Program-made: the position numbers and the translations under genes
Origin: Pseudomonas viridiflava
Lineage (GTDB): Bacteria > Pseudomonadota > Gammaproteobacteria > Pseudomonadales > Pseudomonadaceae
DNA: 64,000 bases
Direction: 5' to 3'
Assembly: GCF_900580865.1 (NCBI RefSeq)
Contig: NZ_UTBZ01000164.1
Location: 270,690-334,689, forward strand
Notes under the pieces: generated by a model
Told to the model about the DNA's origin: nothing
Seen by the model: only the letters and a program-made list of their open reading frames with translations
Database searches by the model: none
Shown: positions 9,472-17,261 of the stretch, in pieces
Layout of the letters: each line of letters starts with the position of its first letter
Numbering within the stretch: the stretch's first letter is position 1

Positions 9472-10265
9472 GTATTCCAGAACCGGTTGGCTTCACCGAT
9501 GAAGGCTCGGTCGTCGCGCCGTCCGTGCGCACATTTACCGTGCTGACGGTCAACACCCACAAGGGTTTTACCGCCCTCAACCGGCGCTTCATTCTTCCGG
9601 AATTGCGCGAAGCGGTGCGCAGCGTTGCGGCCGACGTGGTGTTTCTGCAGGAAGTCCACGGCACCCACGAGCATCATCCCAAGCGCTACAGCAATTGGCC
9701 GACAATGCCGCAGTACGAGTTTCTCGCCGACAGCCTCTGGCCGCAGTTCGCCTATGGGCGCAACGCGGTGTACCCGGAGGGCGACCACGGCAATGCGTTA
9801 CTGTCGAAATTCCAGATCATCCGTCACGACAACCTCGACGTGTCGATCAACGGCCACGAGAACCGCGGCCTGCTGCATTGCGTGCTGCGTCTGCCGGGTG
9901 ACGGCACCGAAGTGCATGCGATCTGCGTGCATCTGGGCCTGCGCGAAAGTCATCGCAATGCCCAGCTGGATTTGCTCATGCAGCGCTTGACGGAGTTGCC
10001 CGACGACGCACCGGTGATCGTCGCTGGCGATTTCAACGACTGGCGCCAGCGCGCCGACGCGCAGCTCAAACCTTGCGGCCTGCGCGAAGTGTTCGCCGAG
10101 CACCAGGGCAAACCGGCGCGCAGTTTTCCCGCGCGCCTGCCAACACTGCGCCTTGATCGTATTTACGTGCGCAACCTCAAGGCCAGCCAGCCGAAAGTCC
10201 TGGCGAACCGGCCCTGGTCACACCTTTCCGACCACGTTCCTTTATCGGTAGAGATCGAACTATGA
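9468..10265 (+). CDS. Endonuclease/exonuclease/phosphatase family protein (YbhP-like)
   Basis: 265 residues of the EEP superfamily, which holds metal-dependent nucleases and phosphodiesterases or phosphatases. Visible landmarks are TVNTHKGF (residues about 24-31), the metal-binding Glu in VVFLQEVHGTHEHH, VAGDFNDW (catalytic Asp/Asn pair) and the C-terminal SDHVPLSVEI (SDH motif). It matches E. coli YbhP in length and neighbourhood. It overlaps both neighbours by ATGA. Position next to cardiolipin synthase suggests a lipid-phosphate or headgroup substrate rather than DNA, but that is inference. Confidence 0.88.
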   Translation: MSIPEPVGFTDEGSVVAPSVRTFTVLTVNTHKGFTALNRRFILPELREAVRSVAADVVFLQEVHGTHEHHPKRYSNWPTMPQYEFLADSLWPQFAYGRNAVYPEGDHGNALLSKFQIIRHDNLDVSINGHENRGLLHCVLRLPGDGTEVHAICVHLGLRESHRNAQLDLLMQRLTELPDDAPVIVAGDFNDWRQRADAQLKPCGLREVFAEHQGKPARSFPARLPTLRLDRIYVRNLKASQPKVLANRPWSHLSDHVPLSVEIEL

Positions 10266-11536
10266 GCAGCGCGCCGCTGGAGAAATCCGCAGTGGAACCG
10301 ATAGCCATCAACCCGCCGACACGCGAGCCAGGCCAGGTGGATGTCGAGTACCGCTGGCAGGGCAACAATCGCGTCGAATTGCTGGAAAACGGTGAGGAGT
10401 ATTTCCCGCGTGTTTTCGACGCGATGCGCGCGGCGAAGAGTGAAATCCTTCTCGAGACCTTTATCGTTTTCGAAGACAAGGTCGGTGCCGAGTTACAAGA
10501 GATTCTGATCGACGCCGCCCGGCGCGGCGTGCGCACCACCGTCAGCCTCGACGGCTTTGGTTGCGGCGAGTTGACCACCGGTTATCTCACCGCGCTGAGC
10601 GAGGCCGGCGTGCATCTGCAAATCTTCGATCCGGCACCAAAACGCCTGGGCATTCGTACCAACTGGTTCCGGCGTTTGCACCGCAAGATCGTGGTGGTCG
10701 ATGGCCTGATCGCGTTTATTGGCGGGATCAACTTTTCCGGCGATCACCTCGCTGATTTCGGCCCCGAAGCCAAGCAGGATTATTCGGTGGAAATTCAGGG
10801 CCCGGCGGTCGCCGACATCCATCATTTCGCCCTGCTGCAAAGTGGTCGGCCGGGCCGTGCGCGGTTCTGGTGGCAACGTCGGCGCCAGCGTCGCGCGGAG
10901 ATGGCTTTCGATGATCACGACGGTCAGGTGCGCCTGGTGTTCCGCGATAACGACCAGCACCACTCCGATATCGAAGATGTGTATCTGCAGGTACTGCGCC
11001 GTGCCAAACGCCGGGTCGTGATCGCCAACGCCTACTTTTTTCCCGGTTACCGTTTGCTGCGTGAGATCCGTAACGCGGCACGCCGCGGGGTCGAGGTGCG
11101 CCTGATTCTGCAAGGCCAACCGGACATGCTGGTGGCCAAACTGGCGGCGCGCATGACCTACGATTATTTGCTCAAGGCCGGGGTGCAGATTCACGAATAT
11201 TGCCAGCGCCCGCTGCACGGCAAAGTGGCGCTGGTCGACGAAGAATGGAGCACGGTCGGCTCAAGCAATCTCGACCCGCTGAGCCTGTCGCTGAACCTGG
11301 AAGCCAACGTGCTGATCCGCGACCGCGCGTTCAATCAGCATCTGTTCGAACGCCTCGAGGACCTCAGTCAAAACCATTGCAAAGCCATGGACGCCAGCAA
11401 GTCCCCGCGTGGGCGGATCTGGCACATGACCGTGGGGTTTCTGGTGTTTCACTTTCTGCGACATTTCCCGGCGATGGCCGGTTGGTTGCCAGCGCATAAA
11501 CCGCGGCTCAAGCCATTTCGAGGGAACACGCCATGA
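10262..11536 (+). CDS. clsB: Cardiolipin synthase B (phospholipase D family)
   Basis: 424 residues with two HKD active sites, HRKIVVVDG (His140, Lys142, Asp147) and HGKVALVDE (His319, Lys321, Asp326), followed by VGSSNLDPLS. This is the PLD-type transphosphatidylase layout of ClsB, which joins phosphatidyl groups to make cardiolipin at the inner membrane. There is no N-terminal transmembrane pair, which separates it from ClsA. It overlaps the upstream EEP gene and the downstream YbhN-like gene by 4 bp each, as in the E. coli ybhP-clsB-ybhN cluster. Confidence 0.93.
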   Translation: MSSAPLEKSAVEPIAINPPTREPGQVDVEYRWQGNNRVELLENGEEYFPRVFDAMRAAKSEILLETFIVFEDKVGAELQEILIDAARRGVRTTVSLDGFGCGELTTGYLTALSEAGVHLQIFDPAPKRLGIRTNWFRRLHRKIVVVDGLIAFIGGINFSGDHLADFGPEAKQDYSVEIQGPAVADIHHFALLQSGRPGRARFWWQRRRQRRAEMAFDDHDGQVRLVFRDNDQHHSDIEDVYLQVLRRAKRRVVIANAYFFPGYRLLREIRNAARRGVEVRLILQGQPDMLVAKLAARMTYDYLLKAGVQIHEYCQRPLHGKVALVDEEWSTVGSSNLDPLSLSLNLEANVLIRDRAFNQHLFERLEDLSQNHCKAMDASKSPRGRIWHMTVGFLVFHFLRHFPAMAGWLPAHKPRLKPFRGNTP

Positions 11537-12519
11537 GCCATTCCGAAGCGCAGCCGAGCGGCCATGCGGCGCCCGCCACCCATTCGAAATGGAGCCGCTG
11601 GAAGCGCCCGTTGACCTTGCTGTTTTTCCTCGCGCTGATCGTATTGCTGACGCTGTTCGCCACGCGCATCGAATGGGCCGAAGTGCTGCAAACCCTCGCC
11701 GACTTCAAGGTCCGCACGCTGATCATCGCCGCCAGCCTGACGCTGCTGAGTTTTTTGGTGTATGCCAGTTTTGATCTGATCGGCCGCACTTATATTCGTC
11801 AGGACCTGACCTGGAAACAGATTCTGCCGGTGGGCATCATCAGCTATGCGTTCAACTTGAATCTGAGCGCGTGGGTGGGTGGCATCGCGATGCGCTATCG
11901 GCTGTATTCGCGCCTTGGCGTGAGCAAAAGCAACATCGCCAAGATTCTCGGTTTGAGCCTGGCGACCAACTGGTTCGGCTACATGACCATTGCCGGTGCG
12001 GTGTTCAGCAGTGGGATGGTGAGCATGCCGCCGGGCTGGAAAGTCAGCAGCGCGGCGTTGCAAGGCATTGGTGTTCTGTTGCTGCTGATCAGCGCCGGCT
12101 ATCTCGCCGCGTGTCAGTTCTCCAAGCGTCGCGAGTGGGCGATCCGCGGGGTAGAAATCAACCTGCCGTCGTTACGCATGGCGGTCCTGCAACTGCTGTT
12201 GGGGGCTTTGAACTGGTCGCTGATGGCGGCGGTGATTTTCACTTTGCTGCCGAGCAAACTGGATTATCCGCTGGTGCTGGGCGTGTTGTTGATCAGCGCG
12301 ATTGCCGGGGTCATCACCCACATTCCGGCGGGCCTTGGCGTGTTGGAAGCGGTGTTTGTGGCACTGCTGCAACACGAGGCTTCGCGCGGCAGTCTGGTGG
12401 CGGGGTTGCTGGCATATCGGGCGATTTATTTTCTGTTGCCGTTGTTGATTACGGTGGTGATGTATTTGGTGGTCGAAGCGAAAGCCAAGGCGCTTCGAAT
12501 CGAAAAGAAACCGTCCTGA
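11533..12519 (+). CDS. YbhN-like (UPF0104) integral membrane protein, lysyl-PG synthase membrane-domain family
   Basis: 328 residues with about eight transmembrane helices starting near residue 27 (LTLLFFLALIVLLTLFA). Conserved features are the NLSAWVGGIAMRYRLYSRLG loop around residue 113 and the THIPAGLGVLE motif near 258, both typical of the membrane half of lysylphosphatidylglycerol synthase/flippase proteins. No aminoacyl-transferase domain is attached, so lipid flipping or handling is more likely than synthesis. It is the last gene of the clsB operon; a REP doublet follows the stop. Confidence 0.88.
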   Translation: MSHSEAQPSGHAAPATHSKWSRWKRPLTLLFFLALIVLLTLFATRIEWAEVLQTLADFKVRTLIIAASLTLLSFLVYASFDLIGRTYIRQDLTWKQILPVGIISYAFNLNLSAWVGGIAMRYRLYSRLGVSKSNIAKILGLSLATNWFGYMTIAGAVFSSGMVSMPPGWKVSSAALQGIGVLLLLISAGYLAACQFSKRREWAIRGVEINLPSLRMAVLQLLLGALNWSLMAAVIFTLLPSKLDYPLVLGVLLISAIAGVITHIPAGLGVLEAVFVALLQHEASRGSLVAGLLAYRAIYFLLPLLITVVMYLVVEAKAKALRIEKKPS

Positions 12520-12544
12520 GAGAGTTGCTGAGGCTGATGCCCTC

Positions 12545-12610
12545 TTCGCGAGCAGGCTCGCTCCCACAGGTTGAACGCATTCCAAATGTGGGAGCGAGCC
12601 TGCTCGCGAA
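12545..12610. repeat. REP doublet (REPIN-like), copy 3
   Basis: REP units 12545-12567 and 12588-12610 face each other with a short 20-bp spacer. It lies between convergent gene ends (YbhN-like and the hydrolase). Confidence 0.9.
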
Positions 12611-12634
12611 GGCGTCCGAAAGAACACTAGAAGA

Positions 12635-13393
12635 TCATGCTGATTGAATAATGCTCAACCGTTCACCCACGACCATCTCGGTAATCCAGTCCACCAGAAT
12701 CGAGGTGTAAGCCTGCTGCGAAACCGGTTCGCTCAACGCATGATCGGCGCCGTCGATAATCCGGTGGGTCAGTGAATGCGTCTGCTGGCACGCCGCGCGG
12801 TAACTCATGATCGCCGCATGGGGCACGTAGTCATCGGTTTCTGATTCCACCAGCAACACATCGCCGGTGAATTGCGAACAGGCATGCAACGCCCGATTGG
12901 TGTCCGCGCGCACCAGCGTGCTGCGGTAATCACTCAAATCGGCCTTGTCCAGCTCACGCTTGGGCGTGTGCCATTGCTCGTCGCGATACAGCGCCGGCAC
13001 GCGCAACGCCAGCCAGCGCACCGGGCGCAAAGAGGTGAGGATCGCCGCCAGGTAACCGCCATAACTGGTGCCGACCACGGCAATCGCCGAAGTGTCGAGC
13101 GTCGGATGCGCGAGCAAGCGGTCATACGCCGCGAGCAAATCACGCAGGTTATCTTCGCGCGTAACGCGGGTCAGCGGGATTCCGGTGCCGCCGGTGTGCC
13201 CGCGCAAGTCGAAGGTCAGGCACACGCAACCGAGACCGGCGATGCCTTTGGCGCGCTCGAGGTCGCGCTCCTGACTACCGCCCCAACCGTGCACAAACAA
13301 CACCCCTGGGACTTTCGATTTGGGACTTAGAAAGGTCCCGCTCATCTGTTCATCATCAATGTCGATTTGAATGCTTTCGCTTCTAGCCGTCAT
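12635..13393 (-). CDS. Alpha/beta hydrolase (dienelactone hydrolase / S9-like)
   Basis: 252 residues. The oxyanion motif HGWGGSQ (35-41), the nucleophile elbow GTSYGG with Ser110, an acid in SETDDYVPH (187/188) and His218 in DGADHAL complete a serine hydrolase triad. There is no signal peptide, so it should act in the cytoplasm. Substrate is unknown; the family includes esterases, acyl hydrolases and peptidases. Its start overlaps the end of the DUF3182 gene by 11 bp, so the two are translationally coupled. Confidence 0.87.
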   Translation of the reverse strand: MTARSESIQIDIDDEQMSGTFLSPKSKVPGVLFVHGWGGSQERDLERAKGIAGLGCVCLTFDLRGHTGGTGIPLTRVTREDNLRDLLAAYDRLLAHPTLDTSAIAVVGTSYGGYLAAILTSLRPVRWLALRVPALYRDEQWHTPKRELDKADLSDYRSTLVRADTNRALHACSQFTGDVLLVESETDDYVPHAAIMSYRAACQQTHSLTHRIIDGADHALSEPVSQQAYTSILVDWITEMVVGERLSIIQSA

Positions 13394-14492
13394 AGGATTT
13401 GACCGTTACGTATTTGAGGAGAAATTCACTGTTCTCGGCCGGGCCGCGATACACCTCGATGGCGTCCGCCGGCAGCGGCTGATCGATGTAGGTTTCTACC
13501 GAAGACACACGAATCGCGCGCATTCCCGGATCATTGACGAAGCTTTGCAGCGCTGCCACTTCGGCACTGCTGGCGCCGCCCATGCGCCAGGATTGTTCGA
13601 GCACACCGCTGCGGGATTTGCCGTTGCTGTCCAGGCCTTGGGCAATGTCGTAATTACGCCGCGAGGCGTAGAAGCGCGGGTAAGCTTCATCGGCGGCGCG
13701 GTCGAAAATCTGCGCCTGTTCGATGGCCAGGCGCACATCATCCGCCAGATCCAGCGCCAGCAGATCGTCATAGCCGCCCTGCACCACCAACAGGTTCGAG
13801 CCGCCGTACACGTCTTCGCCGTGGGCATCCTTGGTCAAGTATTGATCACCGCAGTAGCTCAGCACTTTGTCGCCGATGAATGACTGGCCGACGCTGTGAG
13901 TGACGACATCGCTCAAGTCCTGTTCCAGCACCATGCCTTCGCTGAATTGTTTTTCAATGCCGGGGCGGGTGAGAACTTCGTCGAAGGCATCCAGGCTTTT
14001 GATCACTTCCTGCCCGCGACCGGCGCAGGCGTGAACGGGCTTCAGGCGGATCGGGCCGCTGTACAGCAAGTGCTCGGCAGCAGGCCGCGCGTCTTCCAGC
14101 GCAAAAACGCTGAGGCCATCGAGGACCACGTTACGCACCCGCTCGGAAAACAATGGCGACCAGCCTTGCGGCGCGTGAGCCAGATGACTGCGCAGGCCGT
14201 GGCTAATGGCTTTGGTGCAGATGAAGTCGTGCTCGACGAACCCGCCCCACAGATCCTCCGGTCCCTTGATGCCGAGTGCGTGAGCGCTGGCCGGGCCGAC
14301 AATAGTTTGCGTCGGCAGTAAATACAGATCACGACCCTGGTGTTTTTCAGCGTCGTAGCTGCCGCCGAACTTGCACCCGAGAATCTGCGCCAGCCAGCGG
14401 GCCAGCGCTTTGTTGGTCTGTACTTCATGTTGTGGCGCGTCGGGACGCACCGAGTGGGCGACCACGATTTTCCTGCGAGGTGTCGGGGTCAT
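13383..14492 (-). CDS. DUF3182 family protein, ATP-grasp-like
   Basis: 369 residues when started at the ATG at 14492, which is preceded by AAGGGGAGCGC, a good ribosome binding site. An in-frame ATG at 14579 would add 29 residues with little family character. The body has features of the ATP-grasp fold: the RLKPVHACAGRGQEV block resembles the nucleotide-binding Lys/Gly loop. Databases often label the family biotin-carboxylase-like. The reaction is unknown; a carboxylate-amine or carboxylate-thiol ligation would fit the fold. It is coupled to the downstream hydrolase, which may reverse or edit its product (inference). Confidence 0.8.
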   Translation of the reverse strand: MTPTPRRKIVVAHSVRPDAPQHEVQTNKALARWLAQILGCKFGGSYDAEKHQGRDLYLLPTQTIVGPASAHALGIKGPEDLWGGFVEHDFICTKAISHGLRSHLAHAPQGWSPLFSERVRNVVLDGLSVFALEDARPAAEHLLYSGPIRLKPVHACAGRGQEVIKSLDAFDEVLTRPGIEKQFSEGMVLEQDLSDVVTHSVGQSFIGDKVLSYCGDQYLTKDAHGEDVYGGSNLLVVQGGYDDLLALDLADDVRLAIEQAQIFDRAADEAYPRFYASRRNYDIAQGLDSNGKSRSGVLEQSWRMGGASSAEVAALQSFVNDPGMRAIRVSSVETYIDQPLPADAIEVYRGPAENSEFLLKYVTVKSYDG

Positions 14493-14684
14493 GCGCTCCC
14501 CTTCCATCGGTTCGATGACTGTAGCTGTGAGAGGTGCAGAGATCAGGCCAACGGCCGCTCCACAAAAATTCCAGTCCAATCAGAAACTTGCCAGAATCGT
14601 GCTGGCATCACGCCTGTTTCAATCTGCACGACGGCGTGCAAAACCCCGGCAAATTGCACGATCTATCGTCCTATGGAGTTCAAT

Positions 14685-14771
14685 GTGGGAGCGAGCTTGC
14701 TCGCGAAGACGTCGTGTCAGTCGACATCTAATTTACTGCCCCACCGCTTTCGCGAGCAAGCTCGCTCCCAC
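14685..14771. repeat. REP doublet (REPIN-like), copy 4, reversed order
   Basis: REP units 14685-14707 (GTGGGAGCG first) and 14749-14771. The unit order is opposite to copies 1-3. The inner sequence GTCGTGTCAGTCGACATC is shared with copy 5. It lies between the starts of the DUF3182 gene and the end of the GlxA-type regulator. The remaining 14493-14684 stretch shows no gene. Confidence 0.9.
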
Positions 14772-14772
14772 A

Positions 14773-15774
14773 TTAGGTAATGGGTGCTTTCGGGTTTGGG
14801 GACACACCAAACCGCGCCCGATAATCACTCGGCGCCAGCCCGGTGATTTTCCTGAAAATCGCGCGAAACGCGCCCGGATCCTGATAGCCCACCGTCCACG
14901 CAATGTGATCAATCGTGCCATTGCTGAATTCGAGCATCTCGCGCGCCTTGCCGACCCGCAGATGCTGACAATACTCGGTCGGTTTCAACCCGGTCGCCGC
15001 GCGGAACCGCCGCAGAAACGTGCGCTCCTCCAGGCTTGCCCGCTCAGCCATCGCCATCAACGAAACATCCGTCGCACCGGTGCTTTGCAGCCAATGCTGA
15101 ACCTTGAGAATCGCTGCATCGCCATGACCGAGAATCGGCGCAAAATTACTGCCGCACTCACTGGCGCTGTCACTGTGCTCTATCACCAGAAATCGCGCGG
15201 TGCCGGTGGCAATGCTCGGCCCGAGCAACCTGTCGACCAGACGTAATCCCAGTTCTGACCAAGCCATCAATCCGGCCGTGGTGATCAGGTCGCCGTCGTC
15301 GACAATCGGCGTATCAGCCTTGAGCTTGATCTTCGGGTAACGCTCGGCGAAGGCCTTGGCCGAGGTCCAGTGAGTGGTGGCGCTCCGGCCGTCGAGCAGA
15401 CCGCTTTCAGCCAACATCAGCGAGCCTACGCAAACCCCGCCCAGCGTCGCCCCGTTGGCATGTTGATCGCGTAACCATTGCATCAGGCTGGCCGGTGCTT
15501 GCGCCGCCGAGAACCCGCCGATCGATGGCGGAATCAGCACCGCCAGCAAGGCGCTGTCGTCACCCGCATGACTGGCGTAAGTGCGCGTTGGCGGCTGATC
15601 GCCCTCGACCTGCCAATGACTCACCCGCAACAATGGCAGTTGCGCCGTCTGATGCTCGGCGGCAATCCGGTTGGCCACCGCAAACAGATCGGTCAAACCG
15701 TGCACCGCTGCCATCTGCGCACCGGGATAGATCAGCACGCCCAATTCAGCGACGGCGGCCCTTTCTGCGCCCAT
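14773..15774 (-). CDS. GlxA-family AraC-type transcriptional regulator
   Basis: 333 residues from the ATG at 15774, preceded at about 10 nt by GGGGA. A longer frame upstream lacks family sequence. The N-terminal half is a DJ-1/PfpI-like amidotransferase fold (GVLIYPGAQMAAVHGLTD; GVCVGSLMLAESGLLDGR with the nucleophile-elbow Cys). The C-terminal half is an AraC DNA-binding domain with two helix-turn-helix units (MAERASLEERTFLRRFRA and AWTVGYQDPGAFRAIFRK). Such proteins often control nitrogenous compound use. It diverges from the cysteine hydrolase gene with a 101-bp shared region, so that gene is its most likely target. Confidence 0.9.
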   Translation of the reverse strand: MGAERAAVAELGVLIYPGAQMAAVHGLTDLFAVANRIAAEHQTAQLPLLRVSHWQVEGDQPPTRTYASHAGDDSALLAVLIPPSIGGFSAAQAPASLMQWLRDQHANGATLGGVCVGSLMLAESGLLDGRSATTHWTSAKAFAERYPKIKLKADTPIVDDGDLITTAGLMAWSELGLRLVDRLLGPSIATGTARFLVIEHSDSASECGSNFAPILGHGDAAILKVQHWLQSTGATDVSLMAMAERASLEERTFLRRFRAATGLKPTEYCQHLRVGKAREMLEFSNGTIDHIAWTVGYQDPGAFRAIFRKITGLAPSDYRARFGVSPNPKAPIT

Positions 15775-15875
15775 TGTCAGTTTTCCCCTGTCTATTGTCG
15801 GTGCGGCCAATCCTCGAATCGCTGGCCAGCGCCAATACTGAAGCCACTTCCAGCCAACACATCGAGGACACACCC

Positions 15876-16430
15876 ATGGCCAAGCAAGCGCTCATCGTAG
15901 TCGATATCCAGAACGACTACTTCCCCCAAGGCAAGTGGCCGCTGGCCGGTGCTGATGCCGCCGCCGACAACGCCGCCCGGCTGATCGCCGCGTTCCGCGA
16001 GGCCGGCAATTCGGTCGTGCACATTCGCCACGAATTCACCTCAGCGGACGCGCCGTTTTTCACCCCGGGCTCGGACGGCGCCAAACTGCATCCGAAAGTG
16101 CTCAACCGTGCGGATGAACCGGTTGTGCTCAAGCATTTCGTCAACTCGTTCCGCGAAACCGAACTGCAAGCGATCCTCGACGAACAAGGCATCAAGGAAC
16201 TGGTGGTGGTCGGCAGCATGAGCCACATGTGCGTTGACGGCATTACCCGTGCGGCGGCGGATCTGGGTTATGCCGTCACGGTGATTCACGATGCCTGCGC
16301 CAGCCGTGACCTGGAGTTCAACGGGGTTACGGTACCGGCCGCCCACGTCCACGCCGCGTTCATGTCAGCGCTGGGTTTTGCCTACGCCAGCGTGGTATCC
16401 ACTGACGAATTCCTCGCCGCCACTCGCTGA
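15876..16430 (+). CDS. Cysteine hydrolase, isochorismatase-like family
   Basis: 184 residues. The catalytic triad of the family is visible: Asp10 in VVDIQNDYF, Lys86 in VLKHFVNSF and Cys119 in SMSHMCVDG. Members cleave C-N or related bonds (nicotinamide, N-carbamoyl amines, isochorismate); the short N-terminus and MCVDGITRAAADLGY block fit amidohydrolase-type members. The start is set by the conserved MAKQALIVVD; upstream frame sequence overlaps the regulator promoter. A terminator follows at 16453. It is divergent from the GlxA-type regulator. Confidence 0.9.
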   Translation: MAKQALIVVDIQNDYFPQGKWPLAGADAAADNAARLIAAFREAGNSVVHIRHEFTSADAPFFTPGSDGAKLHPKVLNRADEPVVLKHFVNSFRETELQAILDEQGIKELVVVGSMSHMCVDGITRAAADLGYAVTVIHDACASRDLEFNGVTVPAAHVHAAFMSALGFAYASVVSTDEFLAATR

Positions 16431-16452
16431 GTAATATCCTGCAAGAAATCCG

Positions 16453-16477
16453 GGCCCGCGCTGCAGCGGGCCTTTTT
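16453..16477 (+). terminator. Rho-independent terminator of the cysteine hydrolase gene
   Basis: GGCCCGC (16453-16459), loop GCTGCA, GCGGGCC (16466-16472), then TTTTT. It starts 23 bp past the stop codon. Confidence 0.9.
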
Positions 16478-16493
16478 ACGCCTGTCATAAAAA

Positions 16494-16553
16494 TCTCACG
16501 CGTGAGCCATTGATGGCATTTTGAATTGGTTGTAGTGTGGCTCACGCGTGAGA
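16494..16553 (+). promoter_or_regulatory. Perfect 16-bp inverted repeat bracketing a candidate promoter of the PspA-like operon
   Basis: Left arm 16494-16509 (TCTCACGCGTGAGCCA) and right arm 16538-16553 (TGGCTCACGCGTGAGA) are exact inverted copies. Each contains the 12-bp palindrome CTCACGCGTGAG, with centres 46 bp apart. Between them lie a possible -35 TTGATG (16510-16515) and, 17 bp on, a weak -10 TAGTGT (16533-16538). The right arm ends 22 bp before the first gene. Two dimer sites flanking a promoter suggest repression or looping; the regulator is unknown. Confidence 0.6.
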
Positions 16554-16575
16554 TACCCATAACCGAGCCATTGCC

Positions 16576-17244
16576 ATGAAAAGCCGTTCCCCCACAGCGA
16601 AATCAGAGAGCCCCAAGGGAGCGCGCGCGAAACCGTCGGCAAAAAAACCATCGAGCTTCTATATGAAGCAGATGCGCGCGGGCCTGGCCGCTGCCGGTTA
16701 TGTGAAACACGAAACTTGGGTGCTTCCCGAAAACCGAAGCTTGCTCAAGCAAATGGAGCAACAGCTACGCCAACCGATTCTGGCTGGCTCTTTCATGTCG
16801 GAGAATTACATGAGCGCAGGCAACAACTGGACCATCGATAGCCTCTTCAATGCCCTCAAGGCCCTGGACGAGGTGGCTTCGCAAGAGATCACGCTGTCGC
16901 TGATCCAGAGCTCCGAACCCAGCATCAAGCTGGAAATGAATGAATTCGGCGGTCTGCCGATTCACATCGCCCTGGCCGGCCAGCAGATCATCGTCGACAC
17001 CGTGCTGGTGGACATCGAATCGATCTCGAACGTAGCGGCCTTCAACGACGCCGTGTTGCGCAGCCGGGAAATGTTCCCGCTGTCGTCGATCGGGATCGAG
17101 TCGATGCCGAACGGGCAGACCGTTTACAACATGTTTGGCGCCCTCAGCGCCGACTCGAGCCTGACCAACGTCGTCACCGAGGTGAAAACCCTGGTCGACA
17201 ACGTGCAGCGCGCGAGCGAAGCCTTCGAACACTTCTTCAAGTAA
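16576..17244 (+). CDS. YjfI-like DUF2170 family protein with N-terminal extension
   Basis: 222 residues. The region from about residue 85 on (WTIDSLFNALKALDEV... to SSIGIESMPNGQTVYNMFGALS) corresponds to the DUF2170/YjfI family, whose E. coli member is only about 133 residues. The first 75 residues are extra: a basic Lys/Ser/Pro-rich start, then FYMKQMRAGLAAAGYVKHETWVLPE, which looks like a short strand-helix DNA-binding or antitoxin-type segment (weak inference). First gene of the six-gene operon; the next start is 17 bp downstream. No signal peptide or membrane segment. Function unknown. Confidence 0.82.
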   Translation: MKSRSPTAKSESPKGARAKPSAKKPSSFYMKQMRAGLAAAGYVKHETWVLPENRSLLKQMEQQLRQPILAGSFMSENYMSAGNNWTIDSLFNALKALDEVASQEITLSLIQSSEPSIKLEMNEFGGLPIHIALAGQQIIVDTVLVDIESISNVAAFNDAVLRSREMFPLSSIGIESMPNGQTVYNMFGALSADSSLTNVVTEVKTLVDNVQRASEAFEHFFK

Positions 17245-17261
17245 TCAACAGGGAATATCCA

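Noticed and set aside
14493..14579. Longer start for the DUF3182 protein
   Set aside because: The 29 added residues lack family character, and the ATG at 14492 has a much better ribosome binding site.
16510..16545. Sigma-54 promoter before the PspA-like operon
   Set aside because: TGGCATTTTGAATTGG looks superficially like a -24/-12 element but the second block lacks GC in register, and no pspF-like activator is nearby.
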